Below are positions 19,974-29,585 of a stretch of 64,000 nt of DNA, one piece after another (the first letter of the stretch is position 1; every line of letters begins with the position of its first letter). The stretch is taken from NCBI GenBank assembly GCA_022448005.1, contig JAKUTK010000022.1, positions 1 through 64,000 of the forward strand, read 5' to 3'. The notes under the pieces are model-generated. The model searched no databases, was not told the DNA's origin, and saw only the letters and a program-made list of their open reading frames with translations. This DNA comes from Pseudomonas sp. GTDB lineage: Bacteria > Pseudomonadota > Gammaproteobacteria > Pseudomonadales > Pseudomonadaceae. The position numbers and the translations under genes are program-made.

Positions 19974-20960
19974 ATGGGCAACAAGGTCGCACTGGTGTTG
20001 GGGTCGGGGGGGGCTCGCGGTTATGCGCACATCGGCGTAATCGAAGAACTCGAGACCCGGGGCTACGAGATCACCTGTGTCGCAGGTTGTTCGATGGGCG
20101 CAGTCGTAGGTGGCATCTACGCAGCCGGGAAGCTTGGGGAATACCGCGAATGGATTGAAAGCCTGGACTACTTCGACATGCTGCGATTGGTCGATCCGAG
20201 TTTCAGCCTCGGGGCGATACGCGGCGAGAAGATTTTCGGACGCATCAGGGAGATGCTCGGCTCGGTCAACATCGAGGATTTACCAATCCCATTCACGGCC
20301 GTCGCGGCCGACCTGACGAATCAGCAGGAGATCTGGTTTCAGGAGGGCAATCTGGAACTGGCGATGCGCGCCTCGGCAGCTATCCCGAGCCTGTTCACGC
20401 CGGTCATGCAAGGCAACCGGATGCTGGTCGACGGCGGCATACTCAATCCCCTGCCCATCGTGCCGGTGGTCTCTAGCCACAGCGACATAATCATCGCCGT
20501 CAATCTCAACGCCAACAACCATCGGCAATACCCGCTGCCGGAAATAATCCGCCCAGGACGCTTCGATGCCATGGTCAGCTCGATCAGCTCACACCTGCCG
20601 TTCTGGCGCAGCAAAGGGCTCGAAGAGCATATTGCCGAACTCACTGCCGTTGGTGGACCTGGCGAGGCCCATCCGCCGGCCGCCCCATCAGGGCAAAGTG
20701 CGCCGAAGTCGGCCGAGGGATCGATGGTGATTGATGTGGGCGGTCCGGCATCCTTGCTGGAGCTCATCAACCAGAGCTTCGAAGTGATGCAATCCTCATT
20801 GACCCAATACAAGATCGCTGGCTACCCACCGAACGTGCTGGTCAACATCCCCAAGCGCGCCTGCAGGTTCTATGAATTCTACAAAGCCCCTGAGCTGATC
20901 AAGCTGGGACAGATCGTTGCCAGCGATGCGCTGGACAAATACGAAAGCGAGCAGCTCTAG
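19974..20960 (+). CDS. Patatin-like phospholipase (RssA/YchK type)
   Basis: A 328-residue patatin-family serine hydrolase. The oxyanion loop GSGGARG is at 10-16, the nucleophile elbow GCSMG at 38-42 with S40, and the catalytic Asp is D153 in LVDGGILNPLP; together they form the Ser-Asp dyad of patatins. It has no signal peptide and no beta-barrel domain, so it is a cytoplasmic single-domain RssA-like protein rather than secreted ExoU or autotransporter PlpD. The C-terminal part (about 225-328) is specific to the longer members. Probable acyl or lysophospholipid hydrolase; the physiological role is unknown. Confidence 0.87.
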   Translation: MGNKVALVLGSGGARGYAHIGVIEELETRGYEITCVAGCSMGAVVGGIYAAGKLGEYREWIESLDYFDMLRLVDPSFSLGAIRGEKIFGRIREMLGSVNIEDLPIPFTAVAADLTNQQEIWFQEGNLELAMRASAAIPSLFTPVMQGNRMLVDGGILNPLPIVPVVSSHSDIIIAVNLNANNHRQYPLPEIIRPGRFDAMVSSISSHLPFWRSKGLEEHIAELTAVGGPGEAHPPAAPSGQSAPKSAEGSMVIDVGGPASLLELINQSFEVMQSSLTQYKIAGYPPNVLVNIPKRACRFYEFYKAPELIKLGQIVASDALDKYESEQL

Positions 20961-21011
20961 CGGCTCGAACCTGCGTAACCGACCGGCAACAGAGCTGCCA
21001 GCAGCAGTCAG

Positions 21012-22106
21012 CTAGTCGCGTACCGCTGCATCTTCCAGTTGATCGCTCGGACGCTTGGCCGGCACGACGATGCCTGGCACTTCCTTGACCAGCCAGTCTT
21101 CCAGCAGGCTGTAAGCAACAGCCAACAGTGTCGGACCAAGGAACAGCCCCATGAAACCGAACGCCAGCACGCCACCAAACACGCCAAGCAGCACCACCAC
21201 CAAGGGCAGGTTACCGCCGCGGCTGATCAGGTAGGGTTTCAGCACGTTGTCCACGCCACTGATGATGAACATGCCCCATATCCCCAGAAATACGGCCATG
21301 CCGTACTGACCCTGCCAGGCAAGCCAGAGCGTGGCGGGGCCCCAGATCAGGGGCGGGACCATCAGGAAACTGAATGCGAACGTCAGCAGACCGAGGATCA
21401 GCGCACCGGGTATGCCAGCAATGCTGAATCCGACGTACGCCAGAATCGCCTGGGCAGCCGCGGTGCCGATCACACCGTTGACGACACGCTGAACCGTACC
21501 GGCCACCAATTCCAGGTAGTGATCAGCGCGGTCACCAATCAGTCGATGCAGCAGACTATGTACGAAGGCAGCCAGTTTCGGCCCATCGCGATAGAAGAAG
21601 AACACCAGTACCAGGCTGAGCGCCAGTTCCAGCATTCCACCGCCAACGCGCGCACTGCGCACCAACAACCAGTTGCCCACCTGACCGACGTACGGCCGGA
21701 TCGTCGCGAAGAAGGCCGTCCCTTGCTCATCCAGTGTGTTCCAGAGACTCAGCAGGTTGTCGCCTATCAGCGGCAGTTCAGCGAGCCACGCCGGCGGCGG
21801 CGGAAGTCCCTGCACTTGCAGGTTGTGCACCAGCACGTTGACCTCGCGAATCTGGTCGGCAATGTTGAACCCCAACCAGACCAGCGGCACGGCAACCAAG
21901 ACCATCCATCCGCCCGTCAACAGGGTGGCGGCAAGCGTCGAGTTGCCGTTCATCCAGCGGGTCAGCACCCGCATGATCGGCCAGCTGGCAAATGCCAGCA
22001 CCGCAGCCCAAAACAGCGCCGAGGCAAACGGGGCCAGCACCCACACACAGGCACCGAGCAGCACCAGGAGCAGAATCTGCACCAGCAGACGATCATTGTT
22101 GAGCAT
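21012..22106 (-). CDS. AI-2E family transporter (PerM/YdiK-like permease)
   Basis: A 364-residue inner-membrane protein of the AI-2E/PerM family with about seven to eight membrane segments. Two lie at the N-terminus (LLVQILLLVLLGACVWVL and ALFWAAVLAFASWPIM), one at about 60-80, and a C-terminal cluster includes GIPGALILGLLTFAFSFLMV and PLVVVLLGVFGGVLAFGFMG. The conserved family motifs GLFLGP and PYLISRGGNLPLVVV are present. Some relatives export autoinducer-2 or act as Na+/H+ antiporters; function here is open. Convergent with the patatin gene. Confidence 0.88.
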   Translation of the reverse strand: MLNNDRLLVQILLLVLLGACVWVLAPFASALFWAAVLAFASWPIMRVLTRWMNGNSTLAATLLTGGWMVLVAVPLVWLGFNIADQIREVNVLVHNLQVQGLPPPPAWLAELPLIGDNLLSLWNTLDEQGTAFFATIRPYVGQVGNWLLVRSARVGGGMLELALSLVLVFFFYRDGPKLAAFVHSLLHRLIGDRADHYLELVAGTVQRVVNGVIGTAAAQAILAYVGFSIAGIPGALILGLLTFAFSFLMVPPLIWGPATLWLAWQGQYGMAVFLGIWGMFIISGVDNVLKPYLISRGGNLPLVVVLLGVFGGVLAFGFMGLFLGPTLLAVAYSLLEDWLVKEVPGIVVPAKRPSDQLEDAAVRD

Positions 22107-22190
22107 GGTGTTACCTATGAAAGAAGGTGGCGCACTTTAGAGTAAAGTGCGCCTTGAAGAGCAGTGGCTTTTGCAGTCTGAAACTGAGCC

Positions 22191-22994
22191 TTAACGCAAC
22201 AACGTGATCCGCAGCCCATCCTCGTCGGTGGCTTCTGCTTCGATGCGCCGCGCCTTGATCCTCTCTTGCGTCAGCGCTTCGTACCAAGCCGCTGCGCCCT
22301 TGCCTCTCAATGCGACCCGTATCGTACTATCGAGCCGCAGCACGTTCGCCAGCAGCGCCCCCCACTCCGCCGTCGGCTCTTGTGGCAATCGCGGCAGCCA
22401 GAGTTCGCCGGTGCTTTTCAACTGGCGCAGCAGGGTGCCCGGATTCGGCAGGATGATACCGAGCGGCCCATCCGGCTCGAACTGCTCCACTTGCAGATAG
22501 GGACGCCCGTTGCCGCGGGTAACACCATAGAGCGCCATGAGCCGATCCGATTCGCCTGGCAGACGCGCCAGCAGGTAGGCCTGCCTTGCCTCCGGGCCGT
22601 AGAGTGTCGAGCGGTGGAACACTTCATTGGCCCACAGGCTGCTCGATCCGCATTCACGCCCCTCACACCAGAAGAGCAGCTCAGCACCCTCTTGCAACAG
22701 GCGACTCCGCGACCGTTCGAAGGCTTCTATCCCCGTATGGACGTCCGGCAACCTATAAGTCACCGCCGTCAGATAGCCGCTGGCGGTGATCTGATCGCTC
22801 ATACGTAGCCGCCCACTGATACGCCGAATCGAATCCAGAGGATAGGTTCGGTCCAGCACGTCCCGCTCTTTGAAGGCCACAATTTCAGACTGCGGGTATC
22901 GCGGCAGCATGTCGAAATCTCTGCTGCCCGGAAGATCGGCCGCTTCAGCGATCCCGACAGCCAAGAACAGCGCTGTTACCGATATAACTCGCAT
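22191..22994 (-). CDS. DUF4892 family periplasmic protein
   Basis: A 267-residue exported protein: signal peptide MRVISVTALFLAVGIAEAAD, cleaved near residue 19. The mature sequence begins with the DUF4892 region (LPGSRDFDMLPRYPQSEIV) and contains FWCEGRECGSSSLWANEVF, with two cysteines likely to form a disulfide, and ARQAYLLARLPG. The start is the ATG at 22994, preceded by GAGGTG; a TTG four codons upstream overlaps that ribosome site. It stands alone between the AI-2E permease and the hydrolase pair, all on the minus strand. Function is unknown; the C-terminal third looks OmpA-C-like in its alternating pattern, but I could not confirm this. Confidence 0.78.
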   Translation of the reverse strand: MRVISVTALFLAVGIAEAADLPGSRDFDMLPRYPQSEIVAFKERDVLDRTYPLDSIRRISGRLRMSDQITASGYLTAVTYRLPDVHTGIEAFERSRSRLLQEGAELLFWCEGRECGSSSLWANEVFHRSTLYGPEARQAYLLARLPGESDRLMALYGVTRGNGRPYLQVEQFEPDGPLGIILPNPGTLLRQLKSTGELWLPRLPQEPTAEWGALLANVLRLDSTIRVALRGKGAAAWYEALTQERIKARRIEAEATDEDGLRITLLR

Positions 22995-23172
22995 ACGGCA
23001 CCTCAATGGAGGGCCGCCGTCGACGCGGTCCGACCGTGGGAGGTGGCAATGGTATGGAAGTCAAGCATTGAGGTGGTCCCTGCTGAAGCGATGGCCCAGC
23101 GTTACCAGTTGGTAAAAGCAAGTCAAGCAAGGCTTTGCGACAGATTCTTGCGTAACCCCGTCCTGCGTCGAC

Positions 23173-24030
23173 TCAGCCTGCGAAGAACGGATTAAAAACG
23201 GCCGCCACCGCCTCAGCCCCGAAGTGATCATCCAAGTGCAAATGATGGCCGCCGGGCAACCGATGCATCGCGAACGGCATGTTCTGGGTCAGTTCGACCA
23301 TGGCTGGCTGGTTGAGCAAACCTTGCTCTGCCAGGATCAGGCTCGCCGGGCAGGCTACGCGATGCACAAACGCCAAGGCGTGAGCGCGGGTCAGCCGCAT
23401 CGATGACGGCAGCATCAGACGCGCATCAGTGCGCCAGGTATAGCCACCGGGAACCGGCATCAATCCTCGCTGCGCAAGCCGCTCGGCCGCCTCGTGGCTA
23501 ACCGCCCCCACGCCTTTCATGCGTGCCGCAACAGCCTGCTCGAAGGTGGCGTAAACCGGCTTTCGCTTGTCGTCCACGGCGAGCAGCTTTTGCAGCGATT
23601 CGCCAAGCTTCTGTGGCGCAGTTTCGGCTTCGCCGGTAAAGGGAATCACCCCATCGATCAATGCCAGCCGCTCGACCCGCTCAGGCATGGCACCGGCCAG
23701 CAACACCGACACGATAGCGCCCATGGAGTGTCCCAATAAGGAGAATCGCTTCCAGCCAAACTGCTCGGCCGTCTGCAGTACATCGTGCGCATAGTCCCAG
23801 ATGTTATAGGCGGCGCCGAGCGGTCGATGATCGGAATGGCCGTGGCCTGGAAGGTCTAGCGCAACGATACGGAGCCCCTTGAGCAACGGCGCCAAACGAG
23901 AAAAAGTGGCCGCATTGTCCAACCAGCCATGCAGGGCAATGACAGGCTGACCATCCTCCGGACCGTACAGGTGGGCGGCGACCTCGATATGGGGCAGGCT
24001 TAGACGGATCTCTTCGAACGTCACACTCAT
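23173..24030 (-). CDS. alpha/beta-fold hydrolase
   Basis: A 285-residue alpha/beta hydrolase. The oxyanion-side motif LHGWLDNAATF starts at 33, the strand-4 motif LDLPGHGHSD is at 59-68 and the nucleophile elbow GHSMG at 100-104 with S102. The C-terminal histidine is probably in PGGHHLHLDD. No signal peptide. It overlaps the next hydrolase gene by four bases (24027-24030), so two different alpha/beta hydrolases are translationally coupled. Substrate unknown; the lack of a cap signature prevents a closer call. PAO1 carries a similar hydrolase pair in the same relative place (PA1621-PA1622, from memory). Confidence 0.85.
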   Translation of the reverse strand: MSVTFEEIRLSLPHIEVAAHLYGPEDGQPVIALHGWLDNAATFSRLAPLLKGLRIVALDLPGHGHSDHRPLGAAYNIWDYAHDVLQTAEQFGWKRFSLLGHSMGAIVSVLLAGAMPERVERLALIDGVIPFTGEAETAPQKLGESLQKLLAVDDKRKPVYATFEQAVAARMKGVGAVSHEAAERLAQRGLMPVPGGYTWRTDARLMLPSSMRLTRAHALAFVHRVACPASLILAEQGLLNQPAMVELTQNMPFAMHRLPGGHHLHLDDHFGAEAVAAVFNPFFAG

Positions 24031-24833
24031 GCAGCACCCCTTCTGTTCGATTCGCTCCAGCGAGCGAACAACTGCCTGAGCAGAACCGCGGTATCAGCCG
24101 GTCGTTCAAGCGGAAACATATGCCCACCAGGTAAGGTGTGTGCTTCCCCGTGGGCGACCAGTCGCAACAAATAGAGATGATGAGGCAGCACCACGCGGCT
24201 CTGACGCCCGCGCACCACAGCCAGCGGCATTTTCAGCGCATGGGGCCAGCCGGGCGTCACATGCGGCACGCTGCGATAGATCCGAATCTCCGTTTCCGGG
24301 TCGAAGCGCAAGCGCACGCCTTGCTCGGTGGGCTCCAGACCATGCTCGACATAAGCATCCAGGCAGGCAGGATCAAAGGCGCGAAACAGTGCTTTGCTCG
24401 CAAAGTAATGCCGCGCCTCATCGACGCAGCTGAACTGCTCGCGACGGCCCAGGGTGCGGCCGGCGGGGGTCAGGTGATCGATGAAACCAAAACGTTTGCC
24501 TGCCCAGATCAGCGTCTGATCAAGCCAGGTCGGCATGGGTGAATCGAGCATGGCCACCCCACGATAAAGCTCCGGGCGCTGCAGGGCAGCGTGGTAATGC
24601 AGCATTCCGCCAAGCGAATGCCCGACACCCCAGACCGGCTCCTGCAATGTGACCAGCTGCTCAATCAGCTCCTGCACTAGGTTCTGCCAATTGTCATTCA
24701 CCGGAAAGCGCGGGTCATGACCGTGCTGATCGAGGTGGGTAACGGCGTACTCGGGCGTCAGGTTTTCAAACAGCTTGTGATAGGTAGCGGATGGAAAACC
24801 GTTGGCGTGAGCGAAAAAAATGCGTTGCGTCAT
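24027..24833 (-). CDS. alpha/beta-fold hydrolase
   Basis: A 268-residue alpha/beta hydrolase with the motifs FFAHANGFPSATY (oxyanion side, residues 6-18), GHSLGG at 71-76 with nucleophile S73, and PGGHMFPLERP near the C-terminus with the likely catalytic His. The HANGFP form is typical of a distinct hydrolase subgroup often annotated only as alpha/beta hydrolase. The start at 24833 is chosen because upstream codons give basic, low-complexity sequence. First gene of the coupled pair; an intergenic gap of about 110 bases separates it from the hotdog thioesterase gene upstream. Confidence 0.85.
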   Translation of the reverse strand: MTQRIFFAHANGFPSATYHKLFENLTPEYAVTHLDQHGHDPRFPVNDNWQNLVQELIEQLVTLQEPVWGVGHSLGGMLHYHAALQRPELYRGVAMLDSPMPTWLDQTLIWAGKRFGFIDHLTPAGRTLGRREQFSCVDEARHYFASKALFRAFDPACLDAYVEHGLEPTEQGVRLRFDPETEIRIYRSVPHVTPGWPHALKMPLAVVRGRQSRVVLPHHLYLLRLVAHGEAHTLPGGHMFPLERPADTAVLLRQLFARWSESNRRGAA

Positions 24834-24942
24834 GGGTTCTAAGCAGCTGAATGGAAACGACGGCCATTGTCTGGCGCCCCGTCCCTTAACGGCAATCGGC
24901 CGAAGCGGCAGAAGCAAAGGCAGTCCTGCCAAACAAGGGCGT

Positions 24943-25398
24943 CTACGACGCCCCAACAGGTAGTGGGCTGTTTTCGCCAAGAGGCACGACTGCAACGGTC
25001 AAACGCGAGATGCAGCTCAGCTTGCCATCATCTCCGTGCAGCCGGATATCCCAGACGTGACTGGAGCGTCCAAGATGAACCGGACGGCAGACTGCAGTGA
25101 CACGGCCGCTGCGCACCGCGCGGATATGGTTGGCGTTCACTTCCAGGCCGACACAATAGAATCGATTGGGGTCGATGCACTGATAGCTGGCCATCGAGCC
25201 AACAGTCTCAGCGAGCACAACCGAAGCGCCGCCGTGCAGCAGACCATAAGGCTGGTGGGTGCGGGAGTCGACAACCATGCTCGCCGTGAGACAGTCCTCT
25301 TCGACTGCTTCGAAACGAATATCGAGCAGTTCGACAATGGTGTTCTGCCGGTTGGCGTTGAGTTGTTCAAGGCTCGGTGGACGTTGCCAAATACTCAC
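24943..25398 (-). CDS. PaaI/MenI-type hotdog thioesterase
   Basis: A 151-residue single hotdog protein of the 4HBT/PaaI family. The core motif HQPYGLLHGGASVVLAETVG with the catalytic acidic residue E on the hotdog helix and the RSGRVTAVCRPVHLGRSSHVWDI strand region are typical of MenI/YdiI/EntH-like acyl-CoA thioesterases. The start is a GTG at 25398 with AGGAG ten bases upstream, followed by SIWQRPPSLEQLNANRQN. An open frame upstream to 25461 lacks a ribosome site. Substrate probably a CoA or acyl-carrier thioester; not determinable. Confidence 0.87.
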   Translation of the reverse strand: MSIWQRPPSLEQLNANRQNTIVELLDIRFEAVEEDCLTASMVVDSRTHQPYGLLHGGASVVLAETVGSMASYQCIDPNRFYCVGLEVNANHIRAVRSGRVTAVCRPVHLGRSSHVWDIRLHGDDGKLSCISRLTVAVVPLGENSPLPVGAS

Positions 25399-25479
25399 GA
25401 GTGTCGCTCTCCTGTTTTTATTTTTTTCATAGAACTCCACCTGCAGCGGCAGGCGCAACATAAATAGGAAGCGTTGACT

Positions 25480-25938
25480 TCAGACCGGGTGCCGCAGCCC
25501 AACCAGGTGCATCAACCCCGCTGCCACATGCTCCCCCTCCAATTCCGCCAGGCTGGCGGTTGCCATTGGTATGGGCGCGTCACGGTGACCACTGACCAGC
25601 CAGCCGCCAAACACACCGACAAAGGGCTGATGAGTGACCAGCAGCACATGCTGTTCGCTGCGACGATCAAGATAGAGCAGCGCATCGGCCAGGTCAGATT
25701 CCGGCGTCAGCCAGGATACGGTTTCGACTTGACCGCCGAAATCGAGTGTCTGCCGAACAAGTTCAGCGGTCTGCTGGGCCCGCTGGTAAGGACTTGCCAG
25801 GATGGCCTGCAACGGTCGTCCTTGCAGGTGCGCCGCGGCGCCTTCCACCTCGAGTCGACCGGCTGCTGTGAGGTTGCGCTCGGCATCAGTGCGGTTCCGG
25901 GGCTCAGCTTCGCCGTGGCGTAGCAACCACAACCTCAC
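25480..25938 (-). CDS. sixA: Phosphohistidine phosphatase SixA
   Basis: A 152-residue histidine-phosphatase-superfamily protein. It starts MRLWLLRHGEAEP: the RHG motif (7-9) has the phospho-accepting H8. The second catalytic histidine is in LLVTHQPFVG. SixA removes phosphate from histidine-containing phosphotransfer domains and, in E. coli, from the nitrogen-PTS protein NPr. Its length and the short form without an extra insertion fit SixA. It overlaps the DUF4389 gene by four bases (25935-25938), as second gene after it. Confidence 0.9.
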   Translation of the reverse strand: MRLWLLRHGEAEPRNRTDAERNLTAAGRLEVEGAAAHLQGRPLQAILASPYQRAQQTAELVRQTLDFGGQVETVSWLTPESDLADALLYLDRRSEQHVLLVTHQPFVGVFGGWLVSGHRDAPIPMATASLAELEGEHVAAGLMHLVGLRHPV

Positions 25939-26273
25939 GGCTGAGGCTCCTGCTCCGAAGGGGCCGATTGCACGGGAGGAGCTGCATCCCGGTCGGCTGG
26001 ACGCGGCTTGGGCCAGTCGGACATTGGCCAGGGTTTACGGTCCGTATTGAAGGTGCCGAAACGACCAATTTGCGCCACGTACTGGCTGAGGCTGTCACCC
26101 AGCTCCAGCAAGCTGTCATTCGCTTTGCCGTTAACCGCCTGCAGCACCAGCTGCGCCACGACAATGACCAGCAATACCAATTCAGCCAGTTGCCAGACAA
26201 AAAAGAAAACCAGCATCCAGAGTGCGCGCAGAATCAGCGACTCGCGCTCTGCGCTGCGTTGCGATGTGTTCAT
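25935..26273 (-). CDS. DUF4389 small membrane protein
   Basis: A 112-residue membrane protein. A long hydrophobic stretch at about 16-48 (LRALWMLVFFFVWQLAELVL and LVIVVAQLVL) forms one or two membrane segments, followed by the family-typical soluble helix SLSQYVAQIGRF and a proline-rich tail. The start at 26273 gives MNTSQRSAERESLILRALW. It is translationally coupled to sixA and lies 19 bases after gpsA on the same strand, so gpsA - DUF4389 - sixA probably form one operon. Function unknown. Confidence 0.82.
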   Translation of the reverse strand: MNTSQRSAERESLILRALWMLVFFFVWQLAELVLLVIVVAQLVLQAVNGKANDSLLELGDSLSQYVAQIGRFGTFNTDRKPWPMSDWPKPRPADRDAAPPVQSAPSEQEPQP

Positions 26274-26292
26274 TGATTGCTCCGTTGTCGTA

Positions 26293-27315
26293 TCAGAAAC
26301 CGTCGGTGGAAATGAAATCAACGTCGGTCTTCGGTTCGCCGCGCATCAGTAGCGCAATGACCTGATCCAGCGTACGCCCCTCGAACAAAATGGCATGCAG
26401 ACCTGCGACCAGCGGCATGTAGACCTGCAGCTCCTCTGCCTTGACCTTCAAAACCTTGATGGTGTTGACGCCTTCAGCGACTTCACCCAGCCGTGACACG
26501 GCCTCATCGAGACTCAACCCCTCGCCGAGGGCATAGCCCACCTGAAAGTTTCGGCTTTTCGTGGAGGTGCAGGTCACGATCAGGTCACCCACTCCGGCCA
26601 AGCCGAGGAAGGTCATCGGATTCGCTCCGAGCCTAACAGCAAAACGGGTCATTTCGGCCAGGGCGCGAGTGATCAGCATGCTACGGGTGTTTTCTCCCAT
26701 ACCGAGCGCCGCGGCCATGCCGGCCATGATGGCGTAAACGTTTTTCAATGCGCCGCCAAGCTCGACGCCAAACCGATCCGAACTGGCATAGACACGAAAG
26801 GTTCGCCCATGCAGCGCCTGCTGCACACAACAGCAAAGCGCCTCGTCGTCGCTGGCCACAACGGTCGCAGTCAGAGCGTGTTCAGCCACTTCGCGCGCCA
26901 GATTGGGGCCTGATATCACGCCGATGCGGGCCTGAGGCGCGATCTGTTCCAGAATCTGGCTCATCAGCATAAAGCCCTGCGCCTCGATGCCTTTAGTGGT
27001 GCTTACCAACATCTTGCCCGACAGCTGCTCAGCGAAGGGGGAAAGAGCCTGGCGCAAGGCACTGGAGGGCAGCGCAACAAAGATCAGCTGACAATCGGCC
27101 AGCGTCTGCCCTAGATCAGTGACAGGGTTTACGGCCGGCAGCAGCGTCACGCCTTTCAAATAGCGCGGATTCTGGCGGTGCGTTCGAATACTCTCGGCCT
27201 GCTCGGCATCGCGCATCCACAAGCGGACGCTGTGACCGTTCTCGGCGAGCAGGTTTGCGATGGCGGTTCCGAAGCTGCCGCCGCCAAGCACCGCTATGGG
27301 TTGCTGTTCAGTCAT
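26293..27315 (-). CDS. gpsA: Glycerol-3-phosphate dehydrogenase [NAD(P)+] GpsA
   Basis: A 340-residue enzyme that reduces dihydroxyacetone phosphate to sn-glycerol 3-phosphate for phospholipid synthesis. The Rossmann loop is [12 protein letters not shown] (9-20). The conserved [24 protein letters not shown] with the catalytic lysine, and [20 protein letters not shown] segments are all present. The ATG at 27315 starts the usual [16 protein letters not shown]; the in-frame extension to 27393 is unlikely. A perfect -10 TATAAT lies 37 bases upstream at 27352-27357 on this strand. Divergent from fabA, which fits shared membrane-lipid function. Confidence 0.96.
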   Translation of the reverse strand: MTEQQPIAVLGGGSFGTAIANLLAENGHSVRLWMRDAEQAESIRTHRQNPRYLKGVTLLPAVNPVTDLGQTLADCQLIFVALPSSALRQALSPFAEQLSGKMLVSTTKGIEAQGFMLMSQILEQIAPQARIGVISGPNLAREVAEHALTATVVASDDEALCCCVQQALHGRTFRVYASSDRFGVELGGALKNVYAIMAGMAAALGMGENTRSMLITRALAEMTRFAVRLGANPMTFLGLAGVGDLIVTCTSTKSRNFQVGYALGEGLSLDEAVSRLGEVAEGVNTIKVLKVKAEELQVYMPLVAGLHAILFEGRTLDQVIALLMRGEPKTDVDFISTDGF

Positions 27316-27711
27316 GAGGGATCCGTTTAGGCACCAAGTGCAATGGCCCGGATTATACGTGCCGCTTCGAGCGCAACCAGTGCAAACCCCCATACCCGCG
27401 GAATCATCAGATTACAATTTCCGGCCGATGCCACCGAGCTGTGTCGCAGACGTAGCAAGGAGACATTCCCCAATGGTCTATACAGAGGCAGAACGTCACA
27501 TGGTCGTGGTGACGGGTCAGGAGTGTTAAAGTATGGGCCCGTTTCCACCATGGTCGTCTCGTGGTTGGTCGAAACGAGCGGTACTCATGTCCCTGCGCTG
27601 TGACTTTAAGCGCAAGGCAGCAGTCTATGACTAGTCTTATGACCGGACTCGCTATTGTCGAGTCGGATGAACGCAGCAAGCCCTCCATAAAGGGACCATT
27701 GAGGAATACGC
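27316..27711. promoter_or_regulatory. gpsA-fabA divergent intergenic region
   Basis: A 396-base gap between gpsA (minus) and fabA (plus). It holds TATAAT on the minus strand at 27352-27357, a likely -10 for gpsA without a good -35. A small stem GACTCG/CGAGTC lies at 27646-27651/27659-27664 upstream of fabA, and GAGGAA six bases before the fabA ATG. I saw no convincing palindrome for a FabR/DesT-type repressor and no gene; open frames here are short and unsupported. Confidence 0.5.
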
Positions 27712-28227
27712 ATGACCAAACAACAGGCCTTTACTCGGGAAGATCTGCTCCGTTGCAGCCGCGGCGAGCTGTTCGGCCCCGGTAATGCGCAACTGCCGGC
27801 ACCGAACATGCTAATGGTCGACCGCATCGTTCATATCAGCGAAGTCGGCGGCAAGTACGGCAAGGGCGAGCTGGTTGCTGAGCTGGATATCAATCCTGAC
27901 CTCTGGTTCTTTGCCTGCCATTTCGAAGGGGACCCAGTCATGCCTGGCTGCCTGGGCCTCGACGCCATGTGGCAATTGGTCGGCTTCTACCTAGGCTGGC
28001 AAGGCAACCCGGGCCGTGGTCGTGCGCTGGGTTCTGGCGAGGTCAAATTCTTCGGTCAGGTCCTGCCGACCGCCAAGAAAGTTACCTATAACATTCATAT
28101 CAAACGCACCATCAGCCGCTCTCTGGTTCTCGGCATCGCCGATGGCACCGTGAGCGTGGATGGTCGCGAGATCTACAGTGCCGAAGGTTTGCGTGTCGGC
28201 CTGTTTACATCTACTGATAGCTTCTGA
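27712..28227 (+). CDS. fabA: 3-hydroxydecanoyl-ACP dehydratase/isomerase FabA
   Basis: A 171-residue hotdog enzyme of standard length. It dehydrates beta-hydroxyacyl-ACP and isomerises trans-2- to cis-3-decenoyl-ACP, the branch point for unsaturated fatty acids. Catalytic H70 is in [17 protein letters not shown] and D84 in [18 protein letters not shown] six bases upstream supports the ATG. It is followed by fabB after 11 bases; the fabAB operon is the standard Pseudomonas arrangement for unsaturated fatty acid synthesis. Confidence 0.98.
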   Translation: MTKQQAFTREDLLRCSRGELFGPGNAQLPAPNMLMVDRIVHISEVGGKYGKGELVAELDINPDLWFFACHFEGDPVMPGCLGLDAMWQLVGFYLGWQGNPGRGRALGSGEVKFFGQVLPTAKKVTYNIHIKRTISRSLVLGIADGTVSVDGREIYSAEGLRVGLFTSTDSF

Positions 28228-28238
28228 AGGACTTCCGC

Positions 28239-29456
28239 ATGCGTCGCGTCGTAATCACCGGCCTGGGCATCGTTTCATGCCTCGGCAATGACAAAGACAC
28301 CGTTTCCGCCAACCTGCGGGCTAGCCGCCCCGGCATTCGCTTCAATCAGGCCTATGCCGATATGGGCCTGCGCAGCCAGGTCTCCGGCTCGGTCGACCTG
28401 AACCTCGAAGAGCTGATCGACCGCAAGGTCTTGCGCTTCATGGGCGATGCGGCGGCTTACGCCTATCTGGCGATGCAACAGGCTCTCGAGGATTCGGGGC
28501 TCAGCGCTGATGATATCTCCGATCCACGCATCGGCCTGATCGCCGGCTCCGGCGGCGCTTCCACCATCAATCAGATGGAAGCCATCGACATCCTTCGCGA
28601 AAAGGGCGTCAAGCGCATCGGCCCATACCGCGTGCCGCGCACCATGAGCAGCACGGTATCCGCCTGCCTGGCAACGCCGTTCCGGATCAAGGGCATCAAC
28701 TACTCCATCGCCTCGGCCTGCGCGACCAGTGCGCATTGCATCGGCCATGCGATGGAGCAGATTCAGATGGGCAAGCAGGATGTCGTCTTTGCCGGCGGCG
28801 GCGAGGAAGAACACTGGAGCCAGAGCTGCCTGTTCGACGCCATGGGCGCCCTGTCCAGCCAGTACAACGCGACGCCGGAAAAGGCCTCGCGGGCTTACGA
28901 CGCCAAGCGTGACGGTTTCGTCATAGCCGGCGGCGGCGGCATGGTGGTGGTTGAAGAGCTGGAGCATGCGCTCAAGCGCGGCGCCAAGATCTATGCGGAA
29001 ATCGTCGGTTACGGCGCTACTTCTGATGGCTACGACATGGTTGCGCCGAGCGGCGAAGGCGCACTGCGCTGCATGCAGCAGGCGATGGCCACAGTCGAAG
29101 GTGACATTGATTACCTGAACACCCATGGCACCTCTACACCAGTGGGTGACGTCGCTGAGAGCAAGGCCGTACGCAACATGTTTGGCGATAAGATCCCAGC
29201 CATTAGCTCGACCAAGAGCCTGTCCGGACATTCGCTGGGCGCTGCAGGTGTCCACGAAGCGATCTATTGCATGCTTATGATGCAGGGCAACTTCATTGCT
29301 GGCTCGGCCAACATTGAAGAGCTCGATGCAGAGGTTGCCGATATGCCGATCGTTCGCGAAACCCGCGAAGATGCGAAAATCGACACCATCATGAGTAATA
29401 GCTTTGGCTTCGGCGGTACCAACGCAACGCTGGTACTGAAGCGCTGGAAAGGCTGA
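28239..29456 (+). CDS. fabB: 3-oxoacyl-ACP synthase I FabB
   Basis: A 405-residue condensing enzyme that elongates the cis-3-decenoyl-ACP made by FabA. The Cys-His-His triad is C161 ([12 protein letters not shown]), H296 ([12 protein letters not shown]) and H331 ([11 protein letters not shown]), with K326 in SSTKSLSG. Length is usual for FabB. AAGGAC precedes the ATG. It is the second gene of the fabAB operon and is followed by a strong hairpin terminator 14 bases after the stop codon. Confidence 0.98.
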   Translation: MRRVVITGLGIVSCLGNDKDTVSANLRASRPGIRFNQAYADMGLRSQVSGSVDLNLEELIDRKVLRFMGDAAAYAYLAMQQALEDSGLSADDISDPRIGLIAGSGGASTINQMEAIDILREKGVKRIGPYRVPRTMSSTVSACLATPFRIKGINYSIASACATSAHCIGHAMEQIQMGKQDVVFAGGGEEEHWSQSCLFDAMGALSSQYNATPEKASRAYDAKRDGFVIAGGGGMVVVEELEHALKRGAKIYAEIVGYGATSDGYDMVAPSGEGALRCMQQAMATVEGDIDYLNTHGTSTPVGDVAESKAVRNMFGDKIPAISSTKSLSGHSLGAAGVHEAIYCMLMMQGNFIAGSANIEELDAEVADMPIVRETREDAKIDTIMSNSFGFGGTNATLVLKRWKG

Positions 29457-29469
29457 TCGACTCCTCGCT

Positions 29470-29515
29470 ACAAACAATAACGGCGCCTAAGGGCGCCGTT
29501 ATTGTTTGTGGTGTG
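29470..29515. terminator. fabB terminator, probably bidirectional
   Basis: ACAAACAATAACGGCGCC at 29470-29487 pairs perfectly with the complementary run at 29492-29509 around a TAAG loop: an 18-bp stem with a GC-rich top and A/T-rich base. T-containing sequence follows on the plus side and an A/T base on the minus side, so it can end fabB transcripts and those of the convergent sstT gene. Confidence 0.85.
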
Positions 29516-29585
29516 TTTTGTTCACTGGTAGATCACGCCGGGTCGAGTAGCCTAAGCGGGACGCGACCTGGTAGACGCACGCGGA

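Noticed and set aside
23004-23006. TTG start for the DUF4892 protein
   Set aside because: The ATG four codons downstream has GAGGTG at proper distance and begins the signal peptide.
28275-29477. 400-codon minus-strand open frame opposite fabB
   Set aside because: Antisense shadow of a highly conserved gene with biased third positions; His/Ala/Gly-rich product without domains.
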